Below are positions 40,796 through 50,400 of a DNA stretch of 64,000 bases, one piece after another. A program made the position numbers and the translations under genes. Source of the stretch: Fodinibius sp034521915 (lineage in GTDB: Bacteria > Bacteroidota > Rhodothermia > Balneolales > Balneolaceae); the NCBI RefSeq assembly GCF_034521915.1, contig NZ_JAXHLU010000021.1, forward strand, positions 1 to 64,000. Direction: 5' to 3'. The number at the start of each line of letters is the position of its first letter. Position 1 is the stretch's first letter. The notes beneath the pieces were generated by a model. The model did no database searches and was not told where the DNA came from. It worked only from the letters and a program-made list of their open reading frames with translations.

Positions 40796-42277
40796 ATGAA
40801 AAACATCAACAGCAAGCGTGTTTTTAAGCGTAACGAAAAGGAGCCTAATTCTGATGGTGATTATGTGTTGTATTGGATGCAGATTAATCGGCGTTTTCAA
40901 TACAATTATGCGTTGGAATATGCGGTAGGCTGGGCGAATAAATTAGATAAGCCGCTGCTGATCTATGAAGGATTGAATTGCGATTATCCGTGGGCTTCTG
41001 ACCGCTTTCATCATTTTTTGATGGAGGGGATGGAGGAGAACCTGGAGTATGCTAAAGAGAATGATGTTAATTATTACTCATATCTGGAAGATAACCCGGG
41101 GGCAGGGAGTGGGTTGCTTTATGATTTAGCTGAGAATGCCTGTACTGTAATTTCGGATGAGTTTCCGGTATATATTATTCGGGAGCATAATGAGAAAGTG
41201 GGGCCTAAATTAGAGGTTCCTTATATCACGGTAGATTCCAATGGCATTATTCCATTGGGATTGACGGATAAAGCGCCCTACAATGCCTACTTTTTCCGTA
41301 AGATTATGCAAAGAAATTTTATAGAGTGTTTTACCCATCCTCCTATTAAAGATCCATTGGGTGATTTGGAAAATAGGGATACTGTTTCTTTAAATGATGA
41401 CTTTCTGGACACATATCCTCGGGCGGATAAAAAGTTAAAAGACCGAGAGTCGTTTATTAGCTCATTGTCTATTAATCATGAGGTTGGGAAAATTGAGCTG
41501 CAGGGTACACGTCAGGCAGCGCTGGGCAAATTGGGACAGTTTATTCAATACGGGTTGTCAAAATATGACGACCATCGCAATGATCCCGATATCAATGCGA
41601 CCAGTGGATTGAGTCCGTGGCTGCACTTTGGCAAGGTATCCGAATATGAAATCGTGGATGCAGTGCTCGATCATCAGCCCAAAGGATGGGATCTCGACGA
41701 TATTACATTCAACAAAGGGTCTACCGGTGGATTTTTTAACGGTGATCCCAATGTAGATGCTTTTCTGGATGAGGTCATTACGTGGCGGGAGGTAGGATTT
41801 CATTTCGCACATCACGAGCCGGATTACGATCAATACGATTCACTGCCGGATTGGGCCTTGGAAACACTGGAGAAGCACAAAGACGATCCGCGGGAATATA
41901 TTTATGAGCTGGAAGAATTTGCGCAGTCGAAGACGCATGATGAGATCTGGAATGCTGCGCAAACGCAGCTTCGAGAGGAGGGGGTAATGCATAATTATTT
42001 GCGTATGCTTTGGGGCAAGAAAGTGCTGGAATGGACCCCAAATCCGGAAATTGCGTTGGCTTATCTGATTGAGCTTAATAACCGCTATGCCATTGATGGG
42101 CGTGATCCCAACAGTTATTCGGGTATCTTCTGGATTTTCGGTCGCTTTGACCGCGCCTGGCAGGAGCGACCCATTTACGGTAAGGTGCGCTATATGACGA
42201 GCGATTCTACACGCAGAAAACTGAAGCTGGATAAGTATTTAGAGAAGTACGGAGATCAGCAAACACTGGATGTTTAG
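40796..42277 (+). CDS. class II CPD photolyase
   Basis: A 493-residue deoxyribodipyrimidine photolyase of class II. The N-terminal antenna domain begins YVLYWMQINRRFQYNYALEYA and has VISDEFPVYIIREHNEKV. FAD-binding and catalytic segments include SGLSPWLHFGKVSEYEIV, ITWREVGFHFAHHEPDYDQY, MHNYLRMLWGKKVLEWTPNP and YAIDGRDPNSYSGIFWIFGR. It repairs cyclobutane pyrimidine dimers with light. The ATG at 40796 is preferred to a TTG at 40790. Last gene of the cluster, ending two bases before a palindromic repeat. Confidence 0.95.
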   Translation: MKNINSKRVFKRNEKEPNSDGDYVLYWMQINRRFQYNYALEYAVGWANKLDKPLLIYEGLNCDYPWASDRFHHFLMEGMEENLEYAKENDVNYYSYLEDNPGAGSGLLYDLAENACTVISDEFPVYIIREHNEKVGPKLEVPYITVDSNGIIPLGLTDKAPYNAYFFRKIMQRNFIECFTHPPIKDPLGDLENRDTVSLNDDFLDTYPRADKKLKDRESFISSLSINHEVGKIELQGTRQAALGKLGQFIQYGLSKYDDHRNDPDINATSGLSPWLHFGKVSEYEIVDAVLDHQPKGWDLDDITFNKGSTGGFFNGDPNVDAFLDEVITWREVGFHFAHHEPDYDQYDSLPDWALETLEKHKDDPREYIYELEEFAQSKTHDEIWNAAQTQLREEGVMHNYLRMLWGKKVLEWTPNPEIALAYLIELNNRYAIDGRDPNSYSGIFWIFGRFDRAWQERPIYGKVRYMTSDSTRRKLKLDKYLEKYGDQQTLDV

Positions 42278-42278
42278 A

Positions 42279-42350
42279 TTAGCCACAGATTTTCACAGAT
42301 TGGAACAAGTTAAAGATCAGATTTTAGATCAGTGTAGATCCGCGGCCTAA
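42279..42350. repeat. intergenic palindrome, GCCACAGATT family
   Basis: TTAGCCACAGATTTTCACAG (from 42279) faces ...CAGTGTAGATCCGCGGCCTAA (to 42350). It spans the whole gap between the photolyase stop (42277) and the convergent purine phosphorylase stop (42347-42349), supplying part of the latter. Confidence 0.7.
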
Positions 42351-43138
42351 AGCTTTTCGATTAGAGCTGTAACCAGCTTGGCAAAATCCTCCTTGCGAGC
42401 ATCGGCAGCAGCTTTGACCTCTTCGTGATCAAGCTTTTCGCCCGTAACACCGGTTGACATATTGGTAATCAGCGAAATAGCTGTGCTTTTTAGATTAAGG
42501 CGGGCGGCCTCGAAAAGTTCAGTAGCTGTGGACATTCCTACGGCATCGGCGCCCATTTTGCGAAAGGATCTGATCTCTGCTTTGGTCTCGTAATTGGGTC
42601 CGGTAACATACATATAATTGCCAAGTTGTGTGACGAGTCCGAGTTCTGCAGCAATTTTTCTGACTTTTGGAACCCATTGATGATGTTGATACCGATGTTT
42701 TGGATTACCCAGCGGTGATATAGCTAAATTATTGCGTATTACGCTCTCGATCACCATCAAATCCCCAACCGAAAAGGAGGTATTAATAGCTCCGGCTGCA
42801 TTGGAAACAATGAGTTTGTCTGATCCAAGATAATTAGCAATGTATACTGGCGTAGCCGTTTCATCAAAAGAAAACCCTTCGTAGTGATGAAAACGCCCGG
42901 AAAAGGCCATTACATTTTGATCGTTAACGCTACCAAAAATAAGTTCTCCGGCATGTCCCTCTACTGATGAAACCGGCATTCCGGGGATATCGTGATAGGG
43001 AATGGTCGATGGGTTTTGGATCTGATCCGCAAAACCACCCAGCCCAGAGCCTAAAATGACGGCGGCTTCGATATTCTCGGGCAGTTCTTGATTATCCAGG
43101 TAACTAAAAATCTTGTCAGTGAAATTAGGTAATGACAT
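42347..43138 (-). CDS. purine-nucleoside phosphorylase (trimeric PNP-I type)
   Basis: A 263-residue PNP of the low-molecular-mass trimeric class. Phosphate-binding ILGSGLGGFADQ, then GRFHHYEG, SNAAGAINTSFSVGDLMVI, and VGMSTATELFEAARLNLKST with SLITNMSTGV. It cleaves guanosine/inosine-type nucleosides to base and ribose-1-phosphate. It is followed upstream by the MBL hydrolase gene with a two-base gap, so the pair is co-transcribed with phoH. Confidence 0.94.
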   Translation of the reverse strand: MSLPNFTDKIFSYLDNQELPENIEAAVILGSGLGGFADQIQNPSTIPYHDIPGMPVSSVEGHAGELIFGSVNDQNVMAFSGRFHHYEGFSFDETATPVYIANYLGSDKLIVSNAAGAINTSFSVGDLMVIESVIRNNLAISPLGNPKHRYQHHQWVPKVRKIAAELGLVTQLGNYMYVTGPNYETKAEIRSFRKMGADAVGMSTATELFEAARLNLKSTAISLITNMSTGVTGEKLDHEEVKAAADARKEDFAKLVTALIEKL

Positions 43139-43140
43139 TA

Positions 43141-43950
43141 TTAAATAGCTTCTATTTTGTATCCCTGTTGTTCGTCGTAGTCGGTTAAATTAAATAGGGG
43201 ATGGTGCGTATCGTGATATCCCATCACCGTGTATTGTTCTTCGTAGGCTTTTTGAGTGAGTGCTTTTCGCGCTTCCATACTTTGATCAGCATTAAAATCA
43301 TATTTCGCCGCAAATGTTCGATTTACTTCACCACGGGTGGCTAAGACATCACCGGCCATCAGGTATTTTTGGTGACCGTCATCAAAAAGTAACACCTGTG
43401 AAAATTCGGTATGTCCACCGATCTTTTCGACTTTTACTTCGGGATAGGGCTGATCTTCTTCATCCAGAAAATGGAGTTTAGCTTTGGCATCTAAAAAATG
43501 AATAAATTCTGTTTTTACGTCGTCATAATACTCATCCATGTCCATTACTTTTTTCCATCCCTTTTTGGAAACCCATACATTTGCATCGGGGAACGTCAGC
43601 TCCCAATACCCCGATGATTGCCCTGCCAGTCCTCCAATGTGATCGTAGTGTAGATGGCTGGCAAAAATATCAGTGATATCGTATTCTGTCAGCCCTAACT
43701 CTTCGAGGTTTTCCTTAATGAGATTGGTGCTTGTATCTTCTCCAAAATCACCAATCCCAACATCGAAAAGAATATTTTTATTGCCCGATTGGATGAAAAA
43801 GGGATTGAGTGAAATTTTTAGAGCTCCTTTGGCAGGCGGATCGTCACGATCAATCCGGTTGAATTTTGTATCCAGACCTACGCTAAACGTTCCTTCATAC
43901 AGGGGATGGGCAGTGAGTTCTTTTGTGGGCATGCTACGATTTCTTGTCAT
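43141..43950 (-). CDS. metallo-beta-lactamase-fold hydrolase
   Basis: A 269-residue MBL-fold enzyme. The metal motif is FASHLHYDHIGGLAG (HxHxDH), with GGHTEFSQ, MAGDVLATRGEV and GYHDTHHP supplying further His and Asp ligands. Similar to quorum-quenching lactonase/AttM-like MBL proteins, but substrate is unknown. The ATG at 43950 overlaps phoH by 17 bases; ATG 43932 (MPTKELT) would leave a one-base gap and is equally plausible. Confidence 0.88.
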   Translation of the reverse strand: MTRNRSMPTKELTAHPLYEGTFSVGLDTKFNRIDRDDPPAKGALKISLNPFFIQSGNKNILFDVGIGDFGEDTSTNLIKENLEELGLTEYDITDIFASHLHYDHIGGLAGQSSGYWELTFPDANVWVSKKGWKKVMDMDEYYDDVKTEFIHFLDAKAKLHFLDEEDQPYPEVKVEKIGGHTEFSQVLLFDDGHQKYLMAGDVLATRGEVNRTFAAKYDFNADQSMEARKALTQKAYEEQYTVMGYHDTHHPLFNLTDYDEQQGYKIEAI

Positions 43951-44938
43951 TTTTATTTTCGTACTTGTCGTAAGCCTCGATGATATCTCGCACTAACTTG
44001 TGGCGAACAACATCATTTTCATCAAGATAGACAAAAGAGATGCCGTTGATGCCTTTAAGAATCCTTTGAATAGAGATAAGTCCTGATTTTTGTTTATGGG
44101 GCAGGTCGGTTTGGGTGATATCGCCAGTAATAATGGCTTTACTGTTAAATCCAATACGCGTGAGGAACATCTTCATCTGCATATTGGTCGTATTTTGAGC
44201 CTCATCCAAAATTACAAATGCGTTATTGAGCGTACGGCCCCGCATATAGGCCAAGGGTGCAATTTCGATATTATTTTTTGCCAGATGCATCTCAAGCCGA
44301 TCATATTCAATCATATCTTCGAGTGCATCGTAAAGCGGTCGTAAGTAGGGATCGATCTTTTCGCGCAGATCACCGGGTAAAAAACCAAGTGTTTCACCAG
44401 CTTCAACGGCGGGACGTGCAAGTACGATCTTTTTCACTTTTCGTTCTTTGAGTGCCTTTACTGCCAAGGCCACTGAGGTGTAGGTTTTTCCCGTTCCTGC
44501 AGGACCAATAGTAAACACAATATCATTTGCAGCAGCTGCTTCAAGGATCTTTTTTTGTCCCGGTGTTTTTGCCGTTATGGCTTCTCCAGTATGAGTGTTG
44601 ATAATAAAATCACCGGTAACACGGGTATCGTGCAGTGGATTGGGTCTTTCGTTTGCGCGGTCGCTGTGTTTAAGAGCGAGAACGGTTTCAAGATCACTTT
44701 CAGTGAGGTCTTCATTACGGGCAGCCATACGTTCGAGTTCACTAAAAACCTCCACAAGTTCTATACAATCCCCTTTGGGACCCGAAATTCTAATAGTATT
44801 GCCGCGGGCTGAAATGTTAGCATCGGGATAAGCCTCGTCAATCTTTTTCAGATATTCATCCTGAAAACCTAAAATAAGGACGGGCTCGACATCATTAATT
44901 TGATAGGTTTTTTCACTAATGGTTGATTGTTCTGCGAT
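43934..44938 (-). CDS. phoH: PhoH-family ATPase, apparently without a standard start codon
   Basis: A PhoH-like P-loop protein: Walker A FTIGPAGTGKTYTSVALA, LARPAVEAGETLGFLPGDL, Walker B FVILDEAQNTT and ITGDITQTDLP. Family function is an ATPase/helicase-like RNA-associated protein under phosphate or stress control. The first standard start is a GTG at 44755, giving 273 residues and losing the N-terminal KH-like domain. The same frame stays open upstream and encodes that domain (VEPVLILGFQDEYLKKIDEA, ANISARGNTIRISGPKGD) back to a stop at 44948-44950. No ATG, GTG or TTG lies there. ATC at 44938-44936 has AGAGG six bases upstream, exactly where a start is expected. The coordinates use that ATC. 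Confidence 0.85.
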   Translation of the reverse strand: MAEQSTISEKTYQINDVEPVLILGFQDEYLKKIDEAYPDANISARGNTIRISGPKGDCIELVEVFSELERMAARNEDLTESDLETVLALKHSDRANERPNPLHDTRVTGDFIINTHTGEAITAKTPGQKKILEAAAANDIVFTIGPAGTGKTYTSVALAVKALKERKVKKIVLARPAVEAGETLGFLPGDLREKIDPYLRPLYDALEDMIEYDRLEMHLAKNNIEIAPLAYMRGRTLNNAFVILDEAQNTTNMQMKMFLTRIGFNSKAIITGDITQTDLPHKQKSGLISIQRILKGINGISFVYLDENDVVRHKLVRDIIEAYDKYENKNDKKS

Positions 44939-45021
44939 AAATGGCCTCTACTTTAATTATAGATCTGAAATCTTAAAATAAGGAAATAGTATGAATTTTT
45001 TGTAAATCGTATAAAAGTGAT

Positions 45022-45708
45022 TTAAGCAATTGTTCCTTTTCCCAATTTTGCGTTCTCTGTCAGATTTTCAATTCGTTTTGGGATGTTTTTGGCCTTAAAA
45101 ACAGCGCTTCCGGCTACAAGAACATCGGCACCGTACTGGGTAACTTTTTGGATATTATCGAGGTTTACGCCACCGTCTACCTCTATAAGAAAACCGGCGC
45201 CGTATTCATCACGCATAGCGTTCAGTTTTTGCAGGCGCTGATAGGTATTTTCGATAAAGGATTGTCCCCCAAAACCGGGATTTACGCTCATTAGAAGAAT
45301 CAAATCTACATCGTTTATGATCGGCTCAACTGATTGCAGAGAAGTAGCGGGATTTATTGCGACGCCTGCAGTAATGCCAAAATGGTGAATTTTTTGAATA
45401 GTGCGATGTAAATGGGGACATGCTTCCTGGTGTACGGTAATTTGATCGGCGCCGCCATCTACAAAACGCTCGATGTACTGATCTGGATTTTCAATCATCA
45501 AATGAACATCTAAAAAGGCGTCCGAACAACTTCCTGCTGCTTCTACAAATTTTGGGCCGTAGCTGATATTAGGAACAAAATGGCCATCCATGATATCACA
45601 GTGCAACCATTGTATGTCAGCTTGATTACATTTGTCGATTTCTTCGCCAAGGCGCGTGTAGTCGGAGGCTAAAATTGAGGGAGCTAAAATGGGTAATGTA
45701 AAATCCAT
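45022..45708 (-). CDS. rpe: ribulose-phosphate 3-epimerase
   Basis: A 228-residue TIM-barrel epimerase of normal length. LAPSILASDYTRLGEEI, WLHCDIMDGHFVPNISYGP, FLDVHLMIENPDQYIE, HLHRTIQKI, LMSVNPGFGGQSFI and FLIEVDGGVN include the metal-binding His and Asp. It interconverts ribulose-5-phosphate and xylulose-5-phosphate in the pentose phosphate pathway. Only five bases separate it from the PASTA gene upstream, so it is read in the same run. Confidence 0.96.
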   Translation of the reverse strand: MDFTLPILAPSILASDYTRLGEEIDKCNQADIQWLHCDIMDGHFVPNISYGPKFVEAAGSCSDAFLDVHLMIENPDQYIERFVDGGADQITVHQEACPHLHRTIQKIHHFGITAGVAINPATSLQSVEPIINDVDLILLMSVNPGFGGQSFIENTYQRLQKLNAMRDEYGAGFLIEVDGGVNLDNIQKVTQYGADVLVAGSAVFKAKNIPKRIENLTENAKLGKGTIA

Positions 45709-45713
45709 ATCAA

Positions 45714-46535
45714 TTAATTGTTGTTATCTTCTGGTGAGGAAATATTTGAGGTATCAATTACGGCTCCGGATTCATCTTCTTCTTTTACTTCAAATCGTTC
45801 AGAGACAATAAGTTTCAGTGTTTCTCCTACTGTAATTTGGTCTTTTTGTGGTTCGTAATTGATGATGACATTGGGATCAAACTCTTTACTTGGTTGAAAT
45901 CGGATCTCACCAATACGCAGACCTGCTTTCTGTAATTTTTGTTGCGCTTCGGAGAGGCGCAGTCCCTTAATATTAGGGATATCAACCATTTTTTCACCGA
46001 GTCCGTCGCTTACTACCAAATCAACCATCGTACTTTTGGGCACTATATTTTCGGCCGGTACCGATTGGCGCAATACAACATTTTTAAACCGGGATGATTC
46101 ATAGCTGATGGTACCTACCCGCAAACCGTAATTTTCCAGTTGGATTTGAGCGTTACGGAGTGACAGGTCTACGACCTTTGGAACTTGAACGGTGGGATTA
46201 GCCTCCGTATTAACAGTGAGATAAACTTTGCGGTTTGGCTTCACAATTTCTGCCGCTGCCGGCATTTGGTCAATCACATAATCAGCCGGATAAGCTGAAT
46301 TTGATCGACGTTCGGCAACTTCGTATCGCAACCCGTATGAAGTAAGGCGTTCTTGGGCTTCATCTAATGAAACCTGGGTAATATCGGGTACTGTAACGCC
46401 TTCGTTGTAATTGGTATAGGCCGGCATAATTACAAAATCGAGCAGCGCCAGAAACAGTGCTCCGGCGGCAATTAAACTACCCAACCCCAGGTAGAATATT
46501 TTATTTGTGAGTAATGATTTTATTTGTGACCACAT
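45714..46535 (-). CDS. membrane-anchored PASTA-domain protein without a kinase domain
   Basis: A 273-residue protein with one N-terminal membrane anchor (LGLGSLIAAGALFLALLDFV) and three PASTA domains (about 48-110, 116-180, 184-248), each with VPxVxxxSLxxAQxxLxxxGL. Most PASTA repeats occur on Ser/Thr kinases or PBPs and bind peptidoglycan fragments; this one has no kinase or transpeptidase. It probably exposes the repeats to the periplasm. Position before rpe is seen in related bacteria, by memory rather than by search. Confidence 0.92.
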   Translation of the reverse strand: MWSQIKSLLTNKIFYLGLGSLIAAGALFLALLDFVIMPAYTNYNEGVTVPDITQVSLDEAQERLTSYGLRYEVAERRSNSAYPADYVIDQMPAAAEIVKPNRKVYLTVNTEANPTVQVPKVVDLSLRNAQIQLENYGLRVGTISYESSRFKNVVLRQSVPAENIVPKSTMVDLVVSDGLGEKMVDIPNIKGLRLSEAQQKLQKAGLRIGEIRFQPSKEFDPNVIINYEPQKDQITVGETLKLIVSERFEVKEEDESGAVIDTSNISSPEDNNN

Positions 46536-46566
46536 ATCTTTAAAAATATGATTCTTTGGATATTAC

Positions 46567-47457
46567 TTAAAAATGAAATTTTAGTGTAAAGGTTCGATGT
46601 GGATTTAACAGATTGGTCTCCGTTTCCAATTTTCGGTTTTTAATCTTAACTGTTAAAAAGGCATCAAAAGCCGATATAATATGGTTTAATATCAGAAACG
46701 AAACCATGTTCCCGGCCAGGCGATAACTGTCATTGAAGTCATTAGCCAGGCGTGCACCTAAAATAAAATTGTCCGGCATTCCACTGCCGTCCCAGTTTAG
46801 TTGGTATTGAGCTGTAAAATCGTTCCAGCCCGGGCCATATTGATAATATTTGCTAATAAGTTCATAATATTGTTGCGAACCGTAATCCGGCATAACATGC
46901 GAAAAATTATTGCCAATATGTTCCGGATATACAAACGGGGTATTGCGTTCCACATTGCGTAGCAGTTCAATATCTACTTTCGACCAGTCGCTCTCGGGAT
47001 TGTAATCAGCGGTTTTACCTTCGATATGTTGCTCAAGATCATTAATATGACTATTGCTTAAGTTATTTTGTTCGTGGTATTCCACCAGCCATTGGGCATA
47101 GTTGACCACGCTCCAGTTGTTATTTGCAAATCGCTTGTATCTTCGTTCTTCTACTCTTGCGTCGTGAGAGCCTTTAAGGTATACGCCAACCATCACCGCT
47201 TCTGCCAGGAAATATAATCCTGCCCGTACCCATTTTTTGTTGGCAGCTTGCCCACTTCCGGGAATCACAGCTGAACTGAGTAGTGCCCATCCCGCTTTTT
47301 CTCTTACTGGTTGGTAAAAGGGATCCGATTGAGCGTAATTGATGTTAGGTTTTAGGTCATCAATGGTAATTTCCTGCGAAGTCTGCACAGTTTGAGCAGT
47401 GGAACTGCTTACTATCATCCCCAAAAATATACCTAAAAATGTCGCTTTTTTAATCAT
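46567..47457 (-). CDS. DUF5683-like exported protein
   Basis: A 296-residue protein with a signal peptide (MIKKATFLGIFLGMIVSSST). The core KAGWALLSSAVIPGSGQAAN, KKWVRAGLYFLAEAVMVG and a later membrane segment (MVSFLILNHIISAFDAFLTV) match the SAxIPGxGQxxNxKWxRAG pattern of DUF5683. Proteins of this type sit in the envelope; role unknown. Its start overlaps the end of the large outer-membrane protein gene by eight bases. Confidence 0.82.
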   Translation of the reverse strand: MIKKATFLGIFLGMIVSSSTAQTVQTSQEITIDDLKPNINYAQSDPFYQPVREKAGWALLSSAVIPGSGQAANKKWVRAGLYFLAEAVMVGVYLKGSHDARVEERRYKRFANNNWSVVNYAQWLVEYHEQNNLSNSHINDLEQHIEGKTADYNPESDWSKVDIELLRNVERNTPFVYPEHIGNNFSHVMPDYGSQQYYELISKYYQYGPGWNDFTAQYQLNWDGSGMPDNFILGARLANDFNDSYRLAGNMVSFLILNHIISAFDAFLTVKIKNRKLETETNLLNPHRTFTLKFHF

Positions 47458-50400
47458 GATTCAGGACATCAAAATCAAATGTTAATCCAAAATGGAAGTA
47501 AAAGCCCTTTCCGTATGTTACTCCGCTCTCTGCTGATTCCGTAATGAATTCGCTGGGTAAAGTAACATCAAATTTATTGAATCCATAAGCGCCGCTGATA
47601 AATAATTTGAGTGGGAACAGATAGTAGCTGTTAAAAGCAAATCGCAGTTCGCCGCCGAGGCCGGTTTTCAGGTTATTGCCAATTTCGAGTGGACCGTTCC
47701 AGCCGTTGCCGGTTTCCGCAAATAATCGCAAATAAAGCTTATCAAAAGTATGACGGCCAACTTGTGCATTCAATTTGTTGGCAATCGGAAATGTGTACGA
47801 AAGTTTTGCCAGTGCTGTGGTATTACCACCAAGAGCAAAGTAGGGATAACTGCGCATCCCTGTAAATCCTCCGATGTAATCGAGATAGAAAAAATCATCG
47901 GGATTATTGAGATAACTGAATCCGCGTCCATAAAAGTTAAGGGCTGAATGATGACCTATTGGATATCCCCACCGAATATTAGCTTCTATAGAGTGATTTT
48001 TGATATCCTGATAGATCGGGTTAAGAGTGCCGTCTTCTACTTCATAGTCGTCAAGCAGTTTGCTGGGTTCGTAGGTGTATCTGAATGCGCTGCGAAAACC
48101 AATAGGGGCAACATCGCTATTCGGATAGGAAGTCCAGTTCTCGTAAATATATGCGGCCGTGAGAGTGGTTCCTTTAAAGTATTCCGAAGAAGAGGAAGGA
48201 ATAAATGATTCGAGCTCTTGGGAGAAAAATCCATCTGTTTGCACGCGATATGGACTGTACCCGGCTCCTAGCTCAAGTAAGTTGTGCTGATTGATTTTGC
48301 TGCGCAGAAAAATATCGGCCTCCCAGATATTGTATGCGATATCGACATTGGTGGTATCCGGCAGGCATGACGTACAGGGGAATTCCTCGATTGAAAGTCC
48401 GTCAGCAACATTTCGGCGTAAATTATAGAAATCCAGTGTAACAGTAGGAGACCATCGTTTTTTGATGAAAGGGAGTCCCACATGTTCAACTGATAAGTAT
48501 AAATCTCGATCGAGATCGGTAAGCCGAGCGGGATTAAAAAAATCCCCGATTCCGCTGCTGGGTTCCGAGGCAAAACCAAAGAGAGCGCTGCCAAAGAAGT
48601 TGAATTGTCCGGTTACTTCCCGGGATGAAAAATAGGTACCCAGCTTCATATCACGCAGCAAGTTGCGGCCCAAATCGCCAAATTGACCGGCCGTGAGCAG
48701 GCGCCCGTTACTGCCGTTTTTCTTGCTGTAGTTATCGAATCGGATGACGGGATAAAAGCTAAAGTTGGTAAAGGTATTTTTATATGGTTTTAGCTTCAAT
48801 TTCTCCCGGTTATTCTTCTCAGCAGGAAGCATTAAAGAATCTGAACGGCTCAACTGCTGCAGCTTTGATTTTTCAATGATTTCAATATTCTCTGTATTCT
48901 GCGGATAGTTGAGGTTTGATTTCTCAGGCAGTTTTAAATAGGAGAGCGGTTCTCGATTATAATTTGTTGCAGATTGTGGCTCAGCGGTTGATAAATTGGC
49001 GGAGGAAATGATGTAGCCTTCTGATTTAAACTCAGAAAAATAGAGCGATTCGTTAATAACTTGGGGCATAAAAGCTCCTCCTACGACGTTCGTCAACTGC
49101 TCCTGATATTGCTGTTTGCCATTGATAGAAATGCGATAAATATTGAAAATGCCATCCGGATTGGCAGAATAGTAGAGATAATTGCCTTCCTCATCTACAT
49201 AAGGATCGCGGTAGTCGGTTAATGTATCCTGCAGTAGGGGTTCGACTCTTTCCGATTGTGTATCGAGGCGATAAATATTGCGGGTATGTTTGTCAGAAAA
49301 AGAAAAATAGAGGGTTTTTCCATTGGGATGCCAACTGGGACTGTAAACTTGTTCACCGTTCGTGTAATTTGTTAGCGGCTGCAGGGAATCAGAAGCTATA
49401 TCCACCTCAACTAAATTGGTGCTGCCGTTTGACTGCTGAATGGCTGCCAAAGAGTTTTTCGTAGGATGCCAGCTTGGTGATGAAAGCCGCTTGCTTTGGG
49501 TGAGGCGTTCCACCTTTTTGGTTTGCTGACTATAAATAAATAGATCGTTATAGCGTTCTCCGTAGTTGTTTAGTTTTTGTCGGCTAAAAGCAATTTGAGA
49601 TCCATCCGGAGAAAAAGAAAATGAGGATTGCAGATGTTTTATCGTCGGCTCCTGATTTTTATAGATGCCGTATCGCTGGTCTGATGATTGCAATGTGCCA
49701 ATATCGATAGCGTGGGATGAAGCTTTTATTCCATCCCGGTCATCTACAAAGAGTTGAACAGCCGGCGATCTGCTGTCTTTGTTTGATAGATATGCAATCT
49801 GTTCGCCATTCGGACTAACGGTGGGATAGAAGTTAAAAAATCCATCGGACTGAACTGCCTCAGTTTCCGTAGGATTTAAAGATTCAGTGGCCTTACGATA
49901 GTATTTTTCGGAGGAGGAAATAAATTCATCAAACAGGTTACTTCCCGAAATTCCGGTGGTGTGCTCAAGAGCTTTATCAACGGTGAAAACTCCTGATTCT
50001 CCTAAACTTTTTGATAATGCCGGCAAAAGGTCTTCCCCGAATCGATCCACCAGATAAGAAGTAAAGGCAAAACCTTGATTATAAATCCGTTCGCGCTGCA
50101 GGGCATTTTTAGATCCGAAAATGCCCATCTCCTCAAACGAAATAGGATCGCCTGAAAGAACAGCCGTTCGGAAAAGCATATCGCGATGCGCATCCCAATA
50201 ATCAAAAAACAGGTTTTGCCGCTGGTATTGTGCTACTCCCTCGGCCAGCCACGCAGGTACGTTAATAGAAGCAAAGGGGTAGGTGAGAATTCCTTTTGGA
50301 TAGCCGTAAAGGACGTCGGGGCGCCGCACATCGGAGTATGAGAGCCATTGGAAGTATATGGCGGGTAGTCGACGGTCTCTTTTCATTGCGGCCTGTAGCT

